DNA from: Opitutia bacterium
GTDB lineage: Bacteria; Verrucomicrobiota; Verrucomicrobiia; Opitutales; Opitutaceae
Reading direction: 5' to 3'
DNA length: 42,227 nucleotides
Assembly (NCBI GenBank): GCA_003142955.1
Contig: PLOH01000070.1
Coordinates: 85,877 to 128,103 of the forward strand
The notes beneath the pieces were generated by a model. That model was not told the DNA's origin, did no database searches, and worked only from the letters and a program-made list of their open reading frames with translations. Made by a program: the position numbers and the translations under genes. Positions within the stretch are counted from its first letter, which is position 1; every line of letters starts with the position of its first letter. Positions 15,821 through 23,769 of this stretch are shown one piece after another.

Positions 15821-16993
15821 TCAGGAACAGACTGCGGGTCGGACCGGCGTGGTGTCGAGCGAACACGTTTCGAAAGCTCCCTCGCGGTTGGGGCGGGCGA
15901 CGACCCCGGGAAAGGGTTCGAGGGAGTAGCGGCGCGCGGGGTCGCTGAGCAAGTGCCGATCGCACACCGAGAACAGCTCGACCTCAGTCTGCGCCCGCCG
16001 CATCTCATGCAGGAAGGAGCCGTCGGCGTCGACGCTTTGCCCGACGAAATTGAGGTATTTTTTCATCCGGGCAACCTGCGTGCGTTCCGGCACGGCGGGT
16101 GTGGCGGTGGCGCGATAAAGATGGGTGATGTACTCCCGGACATCCTCGAGAGTCGGCTGGAACATCTCCGGCGCGCCCGCGGCGGCGTCCGGTTGAGCGA
16201 AACGTTCCCGGCATTGGCGAAAGATCCAGGGATTGCGGATCGCGTGCCGGCCCATCATGACGCCCGCGACGCGGGTTTGGGCCACAATGCCGGCGGCGCG
16301 ATCAGCCGAGGTGATGTTCCCGTTCGCCAGGACGGGGCACCAGACCTGTTGGACGGCGCGGGCGATGAGATCGTAGTGCACTTCGCCGCGATACATCTCC
16401 TTCACCGTGCGACCATGGACGGTCAGCAGGTCGATCCCATGCCGGTTGATGAGGTCAAGAATCCGGTCGAAGTTGCTGGTATCGTCAAAGCCCACCCGCA
16501 TCTTGACCGTGAGAAGTCCGGGCACGGTCGCGCGGAGCGCGCCCAGAATCTCGTCGATTCGGGCGGGTTCGCGGAGCAACCCGCCGCCGACATGCTTGCG
16601 ATAGATCTTGGGCGCAGGGCAGCCGAGGTTGAGGTCGATGCCCGCCAGCGGATAGGCGAGCAGTTCGCGCACGGTGCGGAGGAGATCGGGCACGCTCTCG
16701 CCGATGAGCTGGGCGAACACCGGCCGGCCGGTGGCATTCTCGGTGAGGGAACGCAGGATGTGTTTTTCCGGCCGCGACTGCGCATGCACCCGGAAGAACT
16801 CCGTGAAGAAGTAGTCGGGCGGCCCGTAACGGGCGATGACCTGCATGAACGCCAGATCCGTCACGTCCTGCATCGGCGCCAGCGCCGTCAACGGCATACC
16901 GGGCACGAGTGCCGCGGGCAGACGCCGCGGTTCGGGCGTCCGGGGCAGGATGGGGGAATTGAAGCCGGGTGGCATGGCAGTGACAATGGGCAT
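15821..16993 (-). CDS. tRNA-dihydrouridine synthase
   Basis: About 390 residues. A flavin-dependent enzyme that reduces specific uridines in tRNA. Motifs in order: LTALAPMQDVTD (FMN-binding start), GIDLNLGCPAPK with the catalytic-loop Cys, VKMRVGFDD, LTVHGRT, PVLANGNI and GVMMGRHAIRNPW. The C-terminal part carries MKKYLNF and a helical tRNA-binding-like region. The frame is open to 17161 but that would overlap the DUF151 gene and add Arg-rich sequence, so the ATG at 16993 (or 16975) is preferred; no ribosome binding site decides. DusA, B and C types were not separated. Confidence 0.9.
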   Translation of the reverse strand: MPIVTAMPPGFNSPILPRTPEPRRLPAALVPGMPLTALAPMQDVTDLAFMQVIARYGPPDYFFTEFFRVHAQSRPEKHILRSLTENATGRPVFAQLIGESVPDLLRTVRELLAYPLAGIDLNLGCPAPKIYRKHVGGGLLREPARIDEILGALRATVPGLLTVKMRVGFDDTSNFDRILDLINRHGIDLLTVHGRTVKEMYRGEVHYDLIARAVQQVWCPVLANGNITSADRAAGIVAQTRVAGVMMGRHAIRNPWIFRQCRERFAQPDAAAGAPEMFQPTLEDVREYITHLYRATATPAVPERTQVARMKKYLNFVGQSVDADGSFLHEMRRAQTEVELFSVCDRHLLSDPARRYSLEPFPGVVARPNREGAFETCSLDTTPVRPAVCS

Positions 16994-17117
16994 TCGGGCA
17001 AGAATGGCGCCGGTCTGAGTCGCCGGCATTCCAGCGTACGATGCTGCCGGACCGGCCACACCTGCCGCCGTGGTCCTCCGCCGGCAAGCCTTCATTCTCC
17101 TCAGTCCGGGAATCCGG

Positions 17118-17609
17118 TTAGGACTTCTCGTCCTCCTCGTCGTCCTCTTCTTCCTCCTCAACTTCCTCGCTCTGTTGCTTGAGGACGCGCTCCAAGATCT
17201 CGGTCATATCCTCGACGGCGTTGAATACCTTGAGCGCTACGAAAACCGGCTTTTTTTGCTGGAGGGCGAGCACGATGGAATCGCTCGGGCGGGCGTCGAC
17301 CTCAATGATCTTGTGGCCCAGCTCGTTTTGCATGTGGAGAATAATGCGGGCGAAGAAAGTGCCGTCACTAACGTCATTGATGACGATTCGCTCCACGGTG
17401 ACATCGAGCCCGAGGAGGATGCTGCCGATCAGGTCGTGCGTCAGCGGGCGCTCCTTCTTGACGCCGTTCAGGGTCATGGAGATCGCGTTCCCGACGCTGT
17501 GATCGACATAGATCACAAAGGTCTTGTTCTCATTGCCGAGAAAAACGGCGCAGCCATTCGCGGTCGGCATGACCCCTTTGATGGCAACCTCAATGACCTC
17601 GTTCTGCAT
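17118..17609 (-). CDS. DUF151 bifunctional-nuclease-family protein
   Basis: 163 residues. The N-terminal 130 residues match the DUF151 family (VIEVAIKGVMPTANGCAVFL, ARPSDSIVLALQQKKPVFV), whose characterised members have reported nuclease activity. The C terminus is a run of Glu and Asp (about 25 residues ending EDEKS), which may form a flexible protein-interaction tail. The ATG at 17609 begins the conserved domain; the longer frame to 17741 runs into a stem-loop repeat. It precedes the dihydrouridine synthase gene. Confidence 0.87.
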   Translation of the reverse strand: MQNEVIEVAIKGVMPTANGCAVFLGNENKTFVIYVDHSVGNAISMTLNGVKKERPLTHDLIGSILLGLDVTVERIVINDVSDGTFFARIILHMQNELGHKIIEVDARPSDSIVLALQQKKPVFVALKVFNAVEDMTEILERVLKQQSEEVEEEEEDDEEDEKS

Positions 17610-17657
17610 GGCCGGAATGTGCAAAAGGCCGCGGGAAAGCGCAAGCCGGCAGAGCGC

Positions 17658-17749
17658 CAGCCCGGATGTTTCATCCCTCACTCTACAGCTGGCGTGCAGA
17701 CTGTAGAAGGTCCGCAGGCTGCGCAGGTTGGCCGGGCACATCCAGGCTG
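17658..17749 (+). repeat. Stem-loop repeat, TAGCCCG family, copy 3
   Basis: CAGCCCGGATG (17658-17668) and CATCCAGGCTG (17739-17749) are near-perfect inverted ends (one mismatch). Inside lie TTTCA directly after the left end and GCAGACTGTAG (17696-17706), both as in copy 2. It fills the gap between the DUF151 gene and the LpxI gene, ending one base before the LpxI stop. Confidence 0.7.
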
Positions 17750-18592
17750 CTAGGCAAAACCCAAAAGATGAATTCCCCAGGTTTTCGCCTGGGCCAGGAC
17801 AGCCGGGCGGTCGAGGATGATGACTTTGCCGGCCTCGAGGGCGGCGGCCGCAATCCCGGCGTCGCGCATCGTCTCCAAGGTGCGCTGGCCGAAGACCGGA
17901 ACATCGAACCGGTAATCCTGGTTGATTTTGACCGTCTTCACGAACAGGGCATCCGTGGTCTTGAAGGAGCCGGCGCGACGCAACATGTCATCGGTGCCCT
18001 CGAAGGCCTCGATCGCCAGGGCCGTGCCCTTGCGAACCACGACTCCTTGGCCGATGTCGAGCCGGGCGACCTCGCGCGCGAGATGGATGCCGTGATCGAC
18101 GTATTCGCGCTCGATGGGAAACCGGCCGCCGGTCATGACGCCGGGGGCCGCGAGCTGATCGTCGAGGAAGGCCCTCGCGTCCAGCAGGCTGACACCAAGT
18201 TTTCCAATCTCCGCCGCGATGGCGCCAAAGATGGTCTCGGCGTTGCGTCGTTTGAGCGAAAGCAGGATGCGCGTTGCCTTGAGATCGGGATGGAGGCCCT
18301 TGAACAGGCGGCGCGGCGTGATCTGGCCGGCCATGTACGCATAGCCGACGTCGAAATGTTCGAGTGCCCGGAGCATCTTTCCCAACTGGCCAACGAGCAA
18401 CGTCTGGCGTTCCGCCTCCGGAAAACTTTTGACGAGCTCTGGATGGGTTTCCTCGTCGAACGCGATCAGTCTCACGGGCACGCCGGCGCGGCGCATCGCT
18501 GCCGCCACCAGACTGGGATACAGCCCCTGGCCGGCGATCAACGCGACGGGCTTCTTTGGGTCAAATGCAGCCGGAAGAAAGGAGGAAAGCAC
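17750..18592 (-). CDS. lpxI: UDP-2,3-diacylglucosamine pyrophosphatase LpxI
   Basis: 280 residues from the GTG at 18592, the normal length of LpxI (DUF1009). LpxI removes UMP from UDP-2,3-diacylglucosamine to form lipid X in lipid A synthesis, replacing LpxH in bacteria that lack it. Family stretches seen: ALIAGQGLYPSLVAAAMRRAG near the start, GQLGKMLRALE, MAGQITPRRLF, and in the C-terminal domain HGIHLAREVARLDIGQGVVV and GTDDMLRRAG. The frame is open to 18763, but that part is a Pro/Arg-rich leader unlike the family. The gene indicates an outer membrane with lipid A. It lies upstream of the DUF151 gene on the same strand, separated by a repeat. Confidence 0.9.
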   Translation of the reverse strand: MLSSFLPAAFDPKKPVALIAGQGLYPSLVAAAMRRAGVPVRLIAFDEETHPELVKSFPEAERQTLLVGQLGKMLRALEHFDVGYAYMAGQITPRRLFKGLHPDLKATRILLSLKRRNAETIFGAIAAEIGKLGVSLLDARAFLDDQLAAPGVMTGGRFPIEREYVDHGIHLAREVARLDIGQGVVVRKGTALAIEAFEGTDDMLRRAGSFKTTDALFVKTVKINQDYRFDVPVFGQRTLETMRDAGIAAAALEAGKVIILDRPAVLAQAKTWGIHLLGFA

Positions 18593-18814
18593 GCGGGAGG
18601 ATGCAACAGGCGGCCGGAGGAATGAAGCCGTAAATCGCCGCGCCCTGGGCGGCGCTAATGGTTTCTTGTTGGGGGGAGGTGGAGGGCGAGGCGACGGCCG
18701 AGCCAATACCCAGCAGTGACCGGCGCGGCGCGGCGGGAGCCTTACCCTCCAGTCTGTGCGCAAAGACCAAGGACATCGTGAAGCAATGATCGTGGGACGG
18801 CGCGCTCCCCGTGA

Positions 18815-20986
18815 TCAGGATTGGGTGCCGTAGTATTTCTTGTAGCTGCGATAGTAACGGTAATTCGTGTAGTATTCGATGCGGCGCGGCGACAGGCCGT
18901 TCAACACGATCCCGAGAAAATCGTTTCTCCCTTCGCGCAGCGTCCGCACGAACTGCCGGATATGTTTGCGCGCGGCCCGGTTGAACCGGCAGACGTAGAT
19001 GATCTCGTCCGCGCGTTCCGCGATGAGCAGGCTGTCGGTGACTGCGCCGATCGGCGGTGAGTCGATCACGATCAGTTCAAAGCGCTTCTTCAACTGTTCG
19101 AGCAGCTGGCCGAAGATGGGCTTGTCCAGAAATTCCGTCGGGCTTTTGGAGCGTCCGCCCGAGCGCAGGAGCCAGAGATTGTCGGTGATCTTGATGAGGC
19201 CGAGGTGCGCATTGGCGAGCAGGTCGCCTGTGAGGTCGGCCCCGGCTTCGACCCAGGCCAGGATGCCGGCGTCGTTCGGCTGCTTGAAATGCCGGTGCAG
19301 CATGGGCCGGCGCATGTCGCAGTCGATCAGCAAGGTGGCCCGGCCGTGCCGCGCGAAGGCGCCGGCGAGATTGCAGGAAACCAGCGTCTTGCCTTCTCCC
19401 GGAATGGTGCTGGTGACGAGGAGCGTCTTGGGATAGTCGAGCTTCGACTGGACCTTGACGGCGCTGTAAACGCTCAGAAACGCCTCGACGCCGGGCGTGG
19501 CCTTGCTCCGGATCGCGAGCTGGTATTTCTCTTCATCGTCGAGATGGCCGAGATCGGGGATGATGCCCAAGAGATTGACGCCGATAAATGACTCGACGTC
19601 CCACGCGCTCTTGATCCGGTCGTCGAACAGGCTGAGACCGAACGCCACGCCGAAGAACACGGTGAAGCCGACCAGCAGGCAGGTGCGGACGATGCGCGCC
19701 TGGTTTGGCACATACGGGGAGTAACTGGGTACGGCGCGGTCCAGCGGGCTGACCGGAATCCGATAGTCGAGCCCCTTCGAAGTCGTGGTCTTGTTGAGGC
19801 TGTCCAGCACCTGACTGTAAGCGTTTTTGGCGACCGTGGTCTGGTCGTCGAGGCTCCGGTACTCGACTTTCAGGTCATCGAGCCGCATCTGTTCCTGCTC
19901 CTGCTTCACGTATTCGCGATCGAGGGATTGCTCCGCGGCGCGCGCCTTCTCCAGGCTGGCGGTGAGGTCCGCGATGGCGAGCTGGACGGCTTTGTTGAGC
20001 TGGTCGCGGAGAGTGTCGATCGTCCGGGCGATCTCGATCATCTGGGGGTGGCGTTCCAAGTAACGCTCGTTGAGCGACGCCTGTTTCTGGAGCGCATCGG
20101 CCAGGTCCTTCTTGAGATTGGGCACGGTGGCATGGCCGGCGATGTACGAGATCTCGAGCAGGTCGCGGTTGCCCTTCTGAAAATCCTCCACCTGCCGGGC
20201 ATAGACCTCGAGGCTGAGGCATTCGAGATGGGCGGCGGTCCGGGCGGCGTTGACGGTCTTCAGCCTTTCGGTGATGAAATTCAGGCTGTCGTCGAGGGAG
20301 ATGAGGTTGTGGAGCCTCTTGTATTCCTGGAGCTTCTTCTCCGTCTGCTCGTATTCCTTTTCAAGTTCCGTGGCGCGCTTCTTCAGGAACGTGATCGCAT
20401 CCTCGTTGGATCCGCCGCTTTTCTCGATCAGGTAGTTGACGAATTGCTGGTAGAAACGGTTGGCGACCAGGGCGGCGGCCTCGGGATCGCGATGCCGCGC
20501 GGTGATGGCGATGATGAGGCTGCCCCGCACGGCTTCGGCCGAAACCGAGCCCAAGGCCTCGCCGGGAGAGGGCAGGTTCAGGCCGGGCGCCAGCCCCTTC
20601 TGAAAGGGGCGCTGGAGCAACTTGATCTCCTCGGGGGTGAACGACTCGATGACCTTGCTGCGCAGGCTCGCGCTGTTCAGACGCTGGAGATACGTGTTGA
20701 TGTCGATTTCGGACCGCGGCGCTTGATCCACCACCTGATCGACCATCACGATCTTCTCCGGCCGCTCGAACTGCATGGTCGCCCGGCTTTCGTACATCGG
20801 CGTCTGTTGCATCTGGTAGTATCCCAGCGGCAGCGCGACCAGCAAGGCGAGCGGCAGCGCGATCCACAGGCGCTCGCGAATGATGATGAAATAGTCCCGC
20901 AGCGTGCGCCGCTCGACCACATGTTCGCCGCCATCGACCGGAACTCCGGCCGCGGCCGGTTTGACAGGAGAAGGAGGCGATTTCAC
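18815..20986 (-). CDS. Wzc-like polysaccharide co-polymerase with tyrosine autokinase domain
   Basis: 723 residues. TM1 (about 38-58), a long periplasmic Wzz-type segment with coiled coils (about 60-420), TM2 (about 428-450), then a cytoplasmic BY-kinase domain with Walker A STIPGEGKT near 525-533, Walker A' LIDCDMRRP near 552-560 and Walker B LIVIDSPP near 637. The C terminus is a tyrosine cluster (RIEYYTNYRYYRSYKKYYG), the autophosphorylation tail. Such proteins control chain length and export of capsule or exopolysaccharide by cycling of tyrosine phosphorylation with the outer-membrane Wza channel, which is encoded 20 bases upstream. No phosphatase or glycosyltransferase gene is nearby. 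Confidence 0.95.
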   Translation of the reverse strand: MKSPPSPVKPAAAGVPVDGGEHVVERRTLRDYFIIIRERLWIALPLALLVALPLGYYQMQQTPMYESRATMQFERPEKIVMVDQVVDQAPRSEIDINTYLQRLNSASLRSKVIESFTPEEIKLLQRPFQKGLAPGLNLPSPGEALGSVSAEAVRGSLIIAITARHRDPEAAALVANRFYQQFVNYLIEKSGGSNEDAITFLKKRATELEKEYEQTEKKLQEYKRLHNLISLDDSLNFITERLKTVNAARTAAHLECLSLEVYARQVEDFQKGNRDLLEISYIAGHATVPNLKKDLADALQKQASLNERYLERHPQMIEIARTIDTLRDQLNKAVQLAIADLTASLEKARAAEQSLDREYVKQEQEQMRLDDLKVEYRSLDDQTTVAKNAYSQVLDSLNKTTTSKGLDYRIPVSPLDRAVPSYSPYVPNQARIVRTCLLVGFTVFFGVAFGLSLFDDRIKSAWDVESFIGVNLLGIIPDLGHLDDEEKYQLAIRSKATPGVEAFLSVYSAVKVQSKLDYPKTLLVTSTIPGEGKTLVSCNLAGAFARHGRATLLIDCDMRRPMLHRHFKQPNDAGILAWVEAGADLTGDLLANAHLGLIKITDNLWLLRSGGRSKSPTEFLDKPIFGQLLEQLKKRFELIVIDSPPIGAVTDSLLIAERADEIIYVCRFNRAARKHIRQFVRTLREGRNDFLGIVLNGLSPRRIEYYTNYRYYRSYKKYYGTQS

Positions 20987-21006
20987 GGGGTTGAGATCCG
21001 GCGGCG

Positions 21007-21690
21007 TCAGATCAGGCGCTCGGGCACATAGATGATGTCGCCTGGTTCCAGCAGGAGGGTGTCGTCATGTTCCCGCGTCTGCCCCTTGCCCTTGATCAGG
21101 CTGTCCACATCAACGGTGAAAATCTTTTTGGTCCCGTCCGGCTGGATCCGTGTCACCGTCACCGCCGAGCCTTTGGCCACATCAGTGAATCCACCGGCGC
21201 GGATGATGGCCTGATAGACCGTCAACGTCGATTCCGTCGGCAGCGGAACCGGACCAGGGGACTTCACCTGACCGTCCACCGTGACTGTCCGCGGAGCATA
21301 GTCTTCCACCGAGATCGTCACCTCTGGGGACCGCAGAAAACGACCGTCCCGATAAGTGGTCTCGACGATCTTTTGCGCTTCATTGACCGTGCAACCGGCC
21401 ACATGGACGTCGCCGATGAGGTACAGGTTGATGTTGCCGCGGGCATCGACGCGCGACACGGTGGCCAGATCCGGTTCGCCGTACACCACCACGCGCAAGC
21501 GGTCGGCGTTGGTCAGCTTGTAGATGAAGTTGCTCTGGGTGTCAGGCTTCGGGCTGGCCGCCGGCTCAGTCTTGGCGGGCGCCGGAGCGGTGGGCGGCGT
21601 CTCGGCGGATCGCGCGGCCGAACGGAAGAACCCCAAGGCGAACGCCATCGCGGCGAGAGGAAGCAGGATGGGACGGAAGAGGCGAGACAT
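21007..21690 (-). CDS. Polysaccharide export protein (Wza-like)
   Basis: 227 residues with a signal peptide (about 1-29, cut after RSA). There is no lipobox Cys, unlike E. coli Wza. A poly-export domain covers about 55-140 (YKLTNADRLRVVVYGEPDL, INLYLIGDVHVAGCTVNEAQ), and an SLBB-like repeat follows (VTVDGQVKSPGPVPL, TVYQAIIRAGGFTDVAKG). The protein is shorter than Wza and lacks an obvious C-terminal membrane helix. It is expected to form the periplasmic part of the export channel. It sits 5 bases after the barrel gene and 20 bases before the Wzc-like gene. Confidence 0.92.
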   Translation of the reverse strand: MSRLFRPILLPLAAMAFALGFFRSAARSAETPPTAPAPAKTEPAASPKPDTQSNFIYKLTNADRLRVVVYGEPDLATVSRVDARGNINLYLIGDVHVAGCTVNEAQKIVETTYRDGRFLRSPEVTISVEDYAPRTVTVDGQVKSPGPVPLPTESTLTVYQAIIRAGGFTDVAKGSAVTVTRIQPDGTKKIFTVDVDSLIKGKGQTREHDDTLLLEPGDIIYVPERLI

Positions 21691-21695
21691 GGCGG

Positions 21696-22860
21696 TCAGA
21701 AATGCACGGACAGGTCTAGGCTTGCCGTTCGCCGAACATATTTCGAGAGAGCGAAATTGGAGGCATTGGTGAGGTAGCCGTACGAGAGACCGGCGGCAAG
21801 ATGAGATTTGATCGGGATGCTCAGTTTGACGAGAAACGACAGCGTCCGGTCTTCCCGGCCGGCTCCTTTGATTCCCAGGTACCGGCTGGTCGTGTAGCCC
21901 GCTTCGCCGGTCAGGGCGATTTTCACCCTGAAGTTCGGCTTGACCGTGGCGGAAAGGTCGAACGACGTCGCGTCGACCGAAACATCGGTTGCCGCCGTCA
22001 TAAAATCCTTGGAGGTCTGAAAATTAAACGTGATTCTCTTGTTTAATGGCCACGCAAGCATGAAGTCGCCGGTCAGATCGTCGTAGTGGCCCCCGTCGGG
22101 TCCGCTTTCGTCCCTCGTTTGGTAGCCCGCCCGCACGGTCCCCGCTTAGTTTCGGCAAAATGGCGCCGGCGGAGCCGATGGTAAAAGCTTCGTCTCGGGT
22201 GCCGCTTCCGCCCGCGGCTTCGCCCCACCGGATGCGATAACCGCCCAGCAGATCCAGTTTGGAGGAGTAGATGTAGTACAAGTCAACCGACTCCCCATAC
22301 GAGGAAAGGTTGTACAGCGGTGTGTTCGGCGTGTAGTCGCGGATGCTGAAGTCGCTGGTACCGGTGAGGTAGTAGCGGTCGTTGACGGGATAACGGAGGT
22401 TAAGGTTGGCGCTATAATGCCAGGAATTCGCGCGGATATTGGCGGCGTCATCGCTGCTGCTCTCCCTCTGCGCCGTCGCGGACAACGCTCCGGTGAGACG
22501 TCCGTCGTTCTTGGTGAGCGCGACTTTCAACGAGGGGTTGGTGTAATCTTGGTCGGAGTATCTCTCGAATCGCGCCGTCGTAATCGAGACGGATGCGTTA
22601 AAACCAAAAATACCCGCCTGACAGGCGTAGTTCGCGCCGAGTTCCAGCGTTTGGTCGGTGTCGCCGGGGCTGTTCGAGCGCGCAAAGAGATTCGAGTCGT
22701 AAGAGATGCCGTAATCCGCGTTTACCGTCACCTTGTCGCGCCCCTCGTTCATGTCGATGAGCCCAGCGGCGCGAGGCACGACCAACGAGACAGCGGCCAT
22801 CGCCATCAGGGCGCGACAAATGAAGGAGGATGATTTGGTCAATGGTCGGAGGTTGATCAC
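21696..22860 (-). CDS. Outer-membrane beta-barrel protein of the export operon, frameshifted
   Basis: The first part (22860 down to about 22143) has a signal peptide and alternating beta strands (VTVNADYGISYDSNLFARSN, YYLTGTSDFSIRDY). It then leaves frame at a run of four C (22140-22143, plus strand). The second part (from about 22139 to 21696) continues the barrel in the next frame (VRAGYQTRDESGPDG) and ends in a typical strand, SLDLSVHF, with terminal Phe. Removing one base from the run joins them as KLSGTVRAGYQ in a 387-residue protein. The start overlaps the fecR-like stop by 4 bases. It may be the outer-membrane pore or anchor of the exopolysaccharide system. Sequencing error, true inactivation and slippage cannot be told apart. 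Confidence 0.8.
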
Positions 22861-23678
22861 TGACCATTCCGGAGAGTCGAGGGACTGACCGTGAGTTGCA
22901 CCGGCAGGTTGGTCGGCACGACGGGAGTGGCTTGAATCTCCGGGCCCCCAGACCCGGGGACGGTTTCGAACACCACGATCTGCCGGGCGCGGTCCCCGGC
23001 AGCGAGTTGGGAGGCGAGGGAATCAAGCCGGCTCTGGTCGATGGTCAGCACTTGGAGCGGCACGGAAGACGAACCGGTGGAGGAATCTGTTACGACGGCT
23101 TCCTGTCCGGAGTGGAGGACCTGGCCGATCCCGTGCGCGGAACCGCTCAGGGGAGTCACGCTGACGTCGCCATTGACGACGTCGATTCGCGATTCCCGGT
23201 CATTCACTTCGATCACGACCTCCTGGCCGCGGATCTTCACCTCCGCATGCGGCGTCAGGTAGATCATCGTCGTGCCGGTCGCCAGTTTGTTGGTCGTAAT
23301 GATGATGCGTCCCTGCGTGATGCGACCCATGGTATGCGAGACGGAAGGTTCCGTGACCGTGATGTCGGTGCCTTTCGGAAAGGGCCTTTGCTCGAACTTG
23401 GCGATTTGCACGACAGTCTTCTCGTCGATGTAGATGCTGGTACCGTTCGAAAAGACGTAGACCACATGTGCTGCGGGGGCGGTTTCATTCCGCGCCCCCT
23501 GCACCGGAAGCGTATCGCCCTTCTTTACTTCATTCAGACTCCCGCCAACGGTGTAGGAAATCCCACCGGCCACTTCCGCCACGTAGATCTTTCCCGAAAT
23601 AAAATCCTGCCCTGATGCGGCGAGCATGGCTGTGCAGAAGGTGACTGCGCCTGCAATGACTCTGGATGTTGTATTCAT
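22857..23678 (-). CDS. FecR-domain periplasmic protein
   Basis: 273 residues. Signal peptide about 1-23 (ending LAASG). A FecR-like beta-rich domain follows (GGSLNEVKKGDTLPVQGARN, VYVFSNGTSIYIDEKTVVQI, TQGRIIITTNKLATGTT, VVNGDVSVTPL). It lacks an N-terminal cytoplasmic anti-sigma part and a membrane helix beyond the signal peptide, so it is not a classic FecR regulator. FecR-like domains are common in polysaccharide export clusters and may act in the cell envelope. First gene of the operon, overlapping the barrel gene by 4 bases. Confidence 0.85.
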   Translation of the reverse strand: MNTTSRVIAGAVTFCTAMLAASGQDFISGKIYVAEVAGGISYTVGGSLNEVKKGDTLPVQGARNETAPAAHVVYVFSNGTSIYIDEKTVVQIAKFEQRPFPKGTDITVTEPSVSHTMGRITQGRIIITTNKLATGTTMIYLTPHAEVKIRGQEVVIEVNDRESRIDVVNGDVSVTPLSGSAHGIGQVLHSGQEAVVTDSSTGSSSVPLQVLTIDQSRLDSLASQLAAGDRARQIVVFETVPGSGGPEIQATPVVPTNLPVQLTVSPSTLRNGQ

Positions 23679-23719
23679 GTGGCTTACGTTGTATCCGGGG
23701 CTGACCGTCCGGTCTTCGG

Positions 23720-23739
23720 GATATAGGGGTAATACCCCT
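23720..23739 (-). promoter_or_regulatory. Palindromic operator candidate with -10-like box before the exopolysaccharide operon
   Basis: AGGGGTA-A-TACCCCT (23725-23739) has perfect 7-base inverted arms about 47-61 bases before the fecR-like start. Each arm resembles the TACYYMT-type heptamers bound by NarL/FixJ-family regulators, but in the outward-facing order. On the minus strand it runs directly into TATATC (23725-23720), a possible -10 box. The regulator is unknown and the promoter reading is inference. Confidence 0.5.
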
Positions 23740-23769
23740 CCTAAGACGCCCCTAATTTAAAAGAATCGT

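Noticed and set aside
15953-17182. 409-codon plus-strand frame
   Set aside because: Antisense to the dihydrouridine synthase gene; composition of a shadow frame.
11468-17749. CRISPR array reading of the repeated motifs
   Set aside because: Copies are few, far apart, inverted relative to each other and have no regular spacers; no cas gene is present.
18787-18817. Hairpin at the end of the Wzc-like gene as a terminator
   Set aside because: The stem is interrupted by a 2x2 internal loop and no T-run follows on the minus strand.
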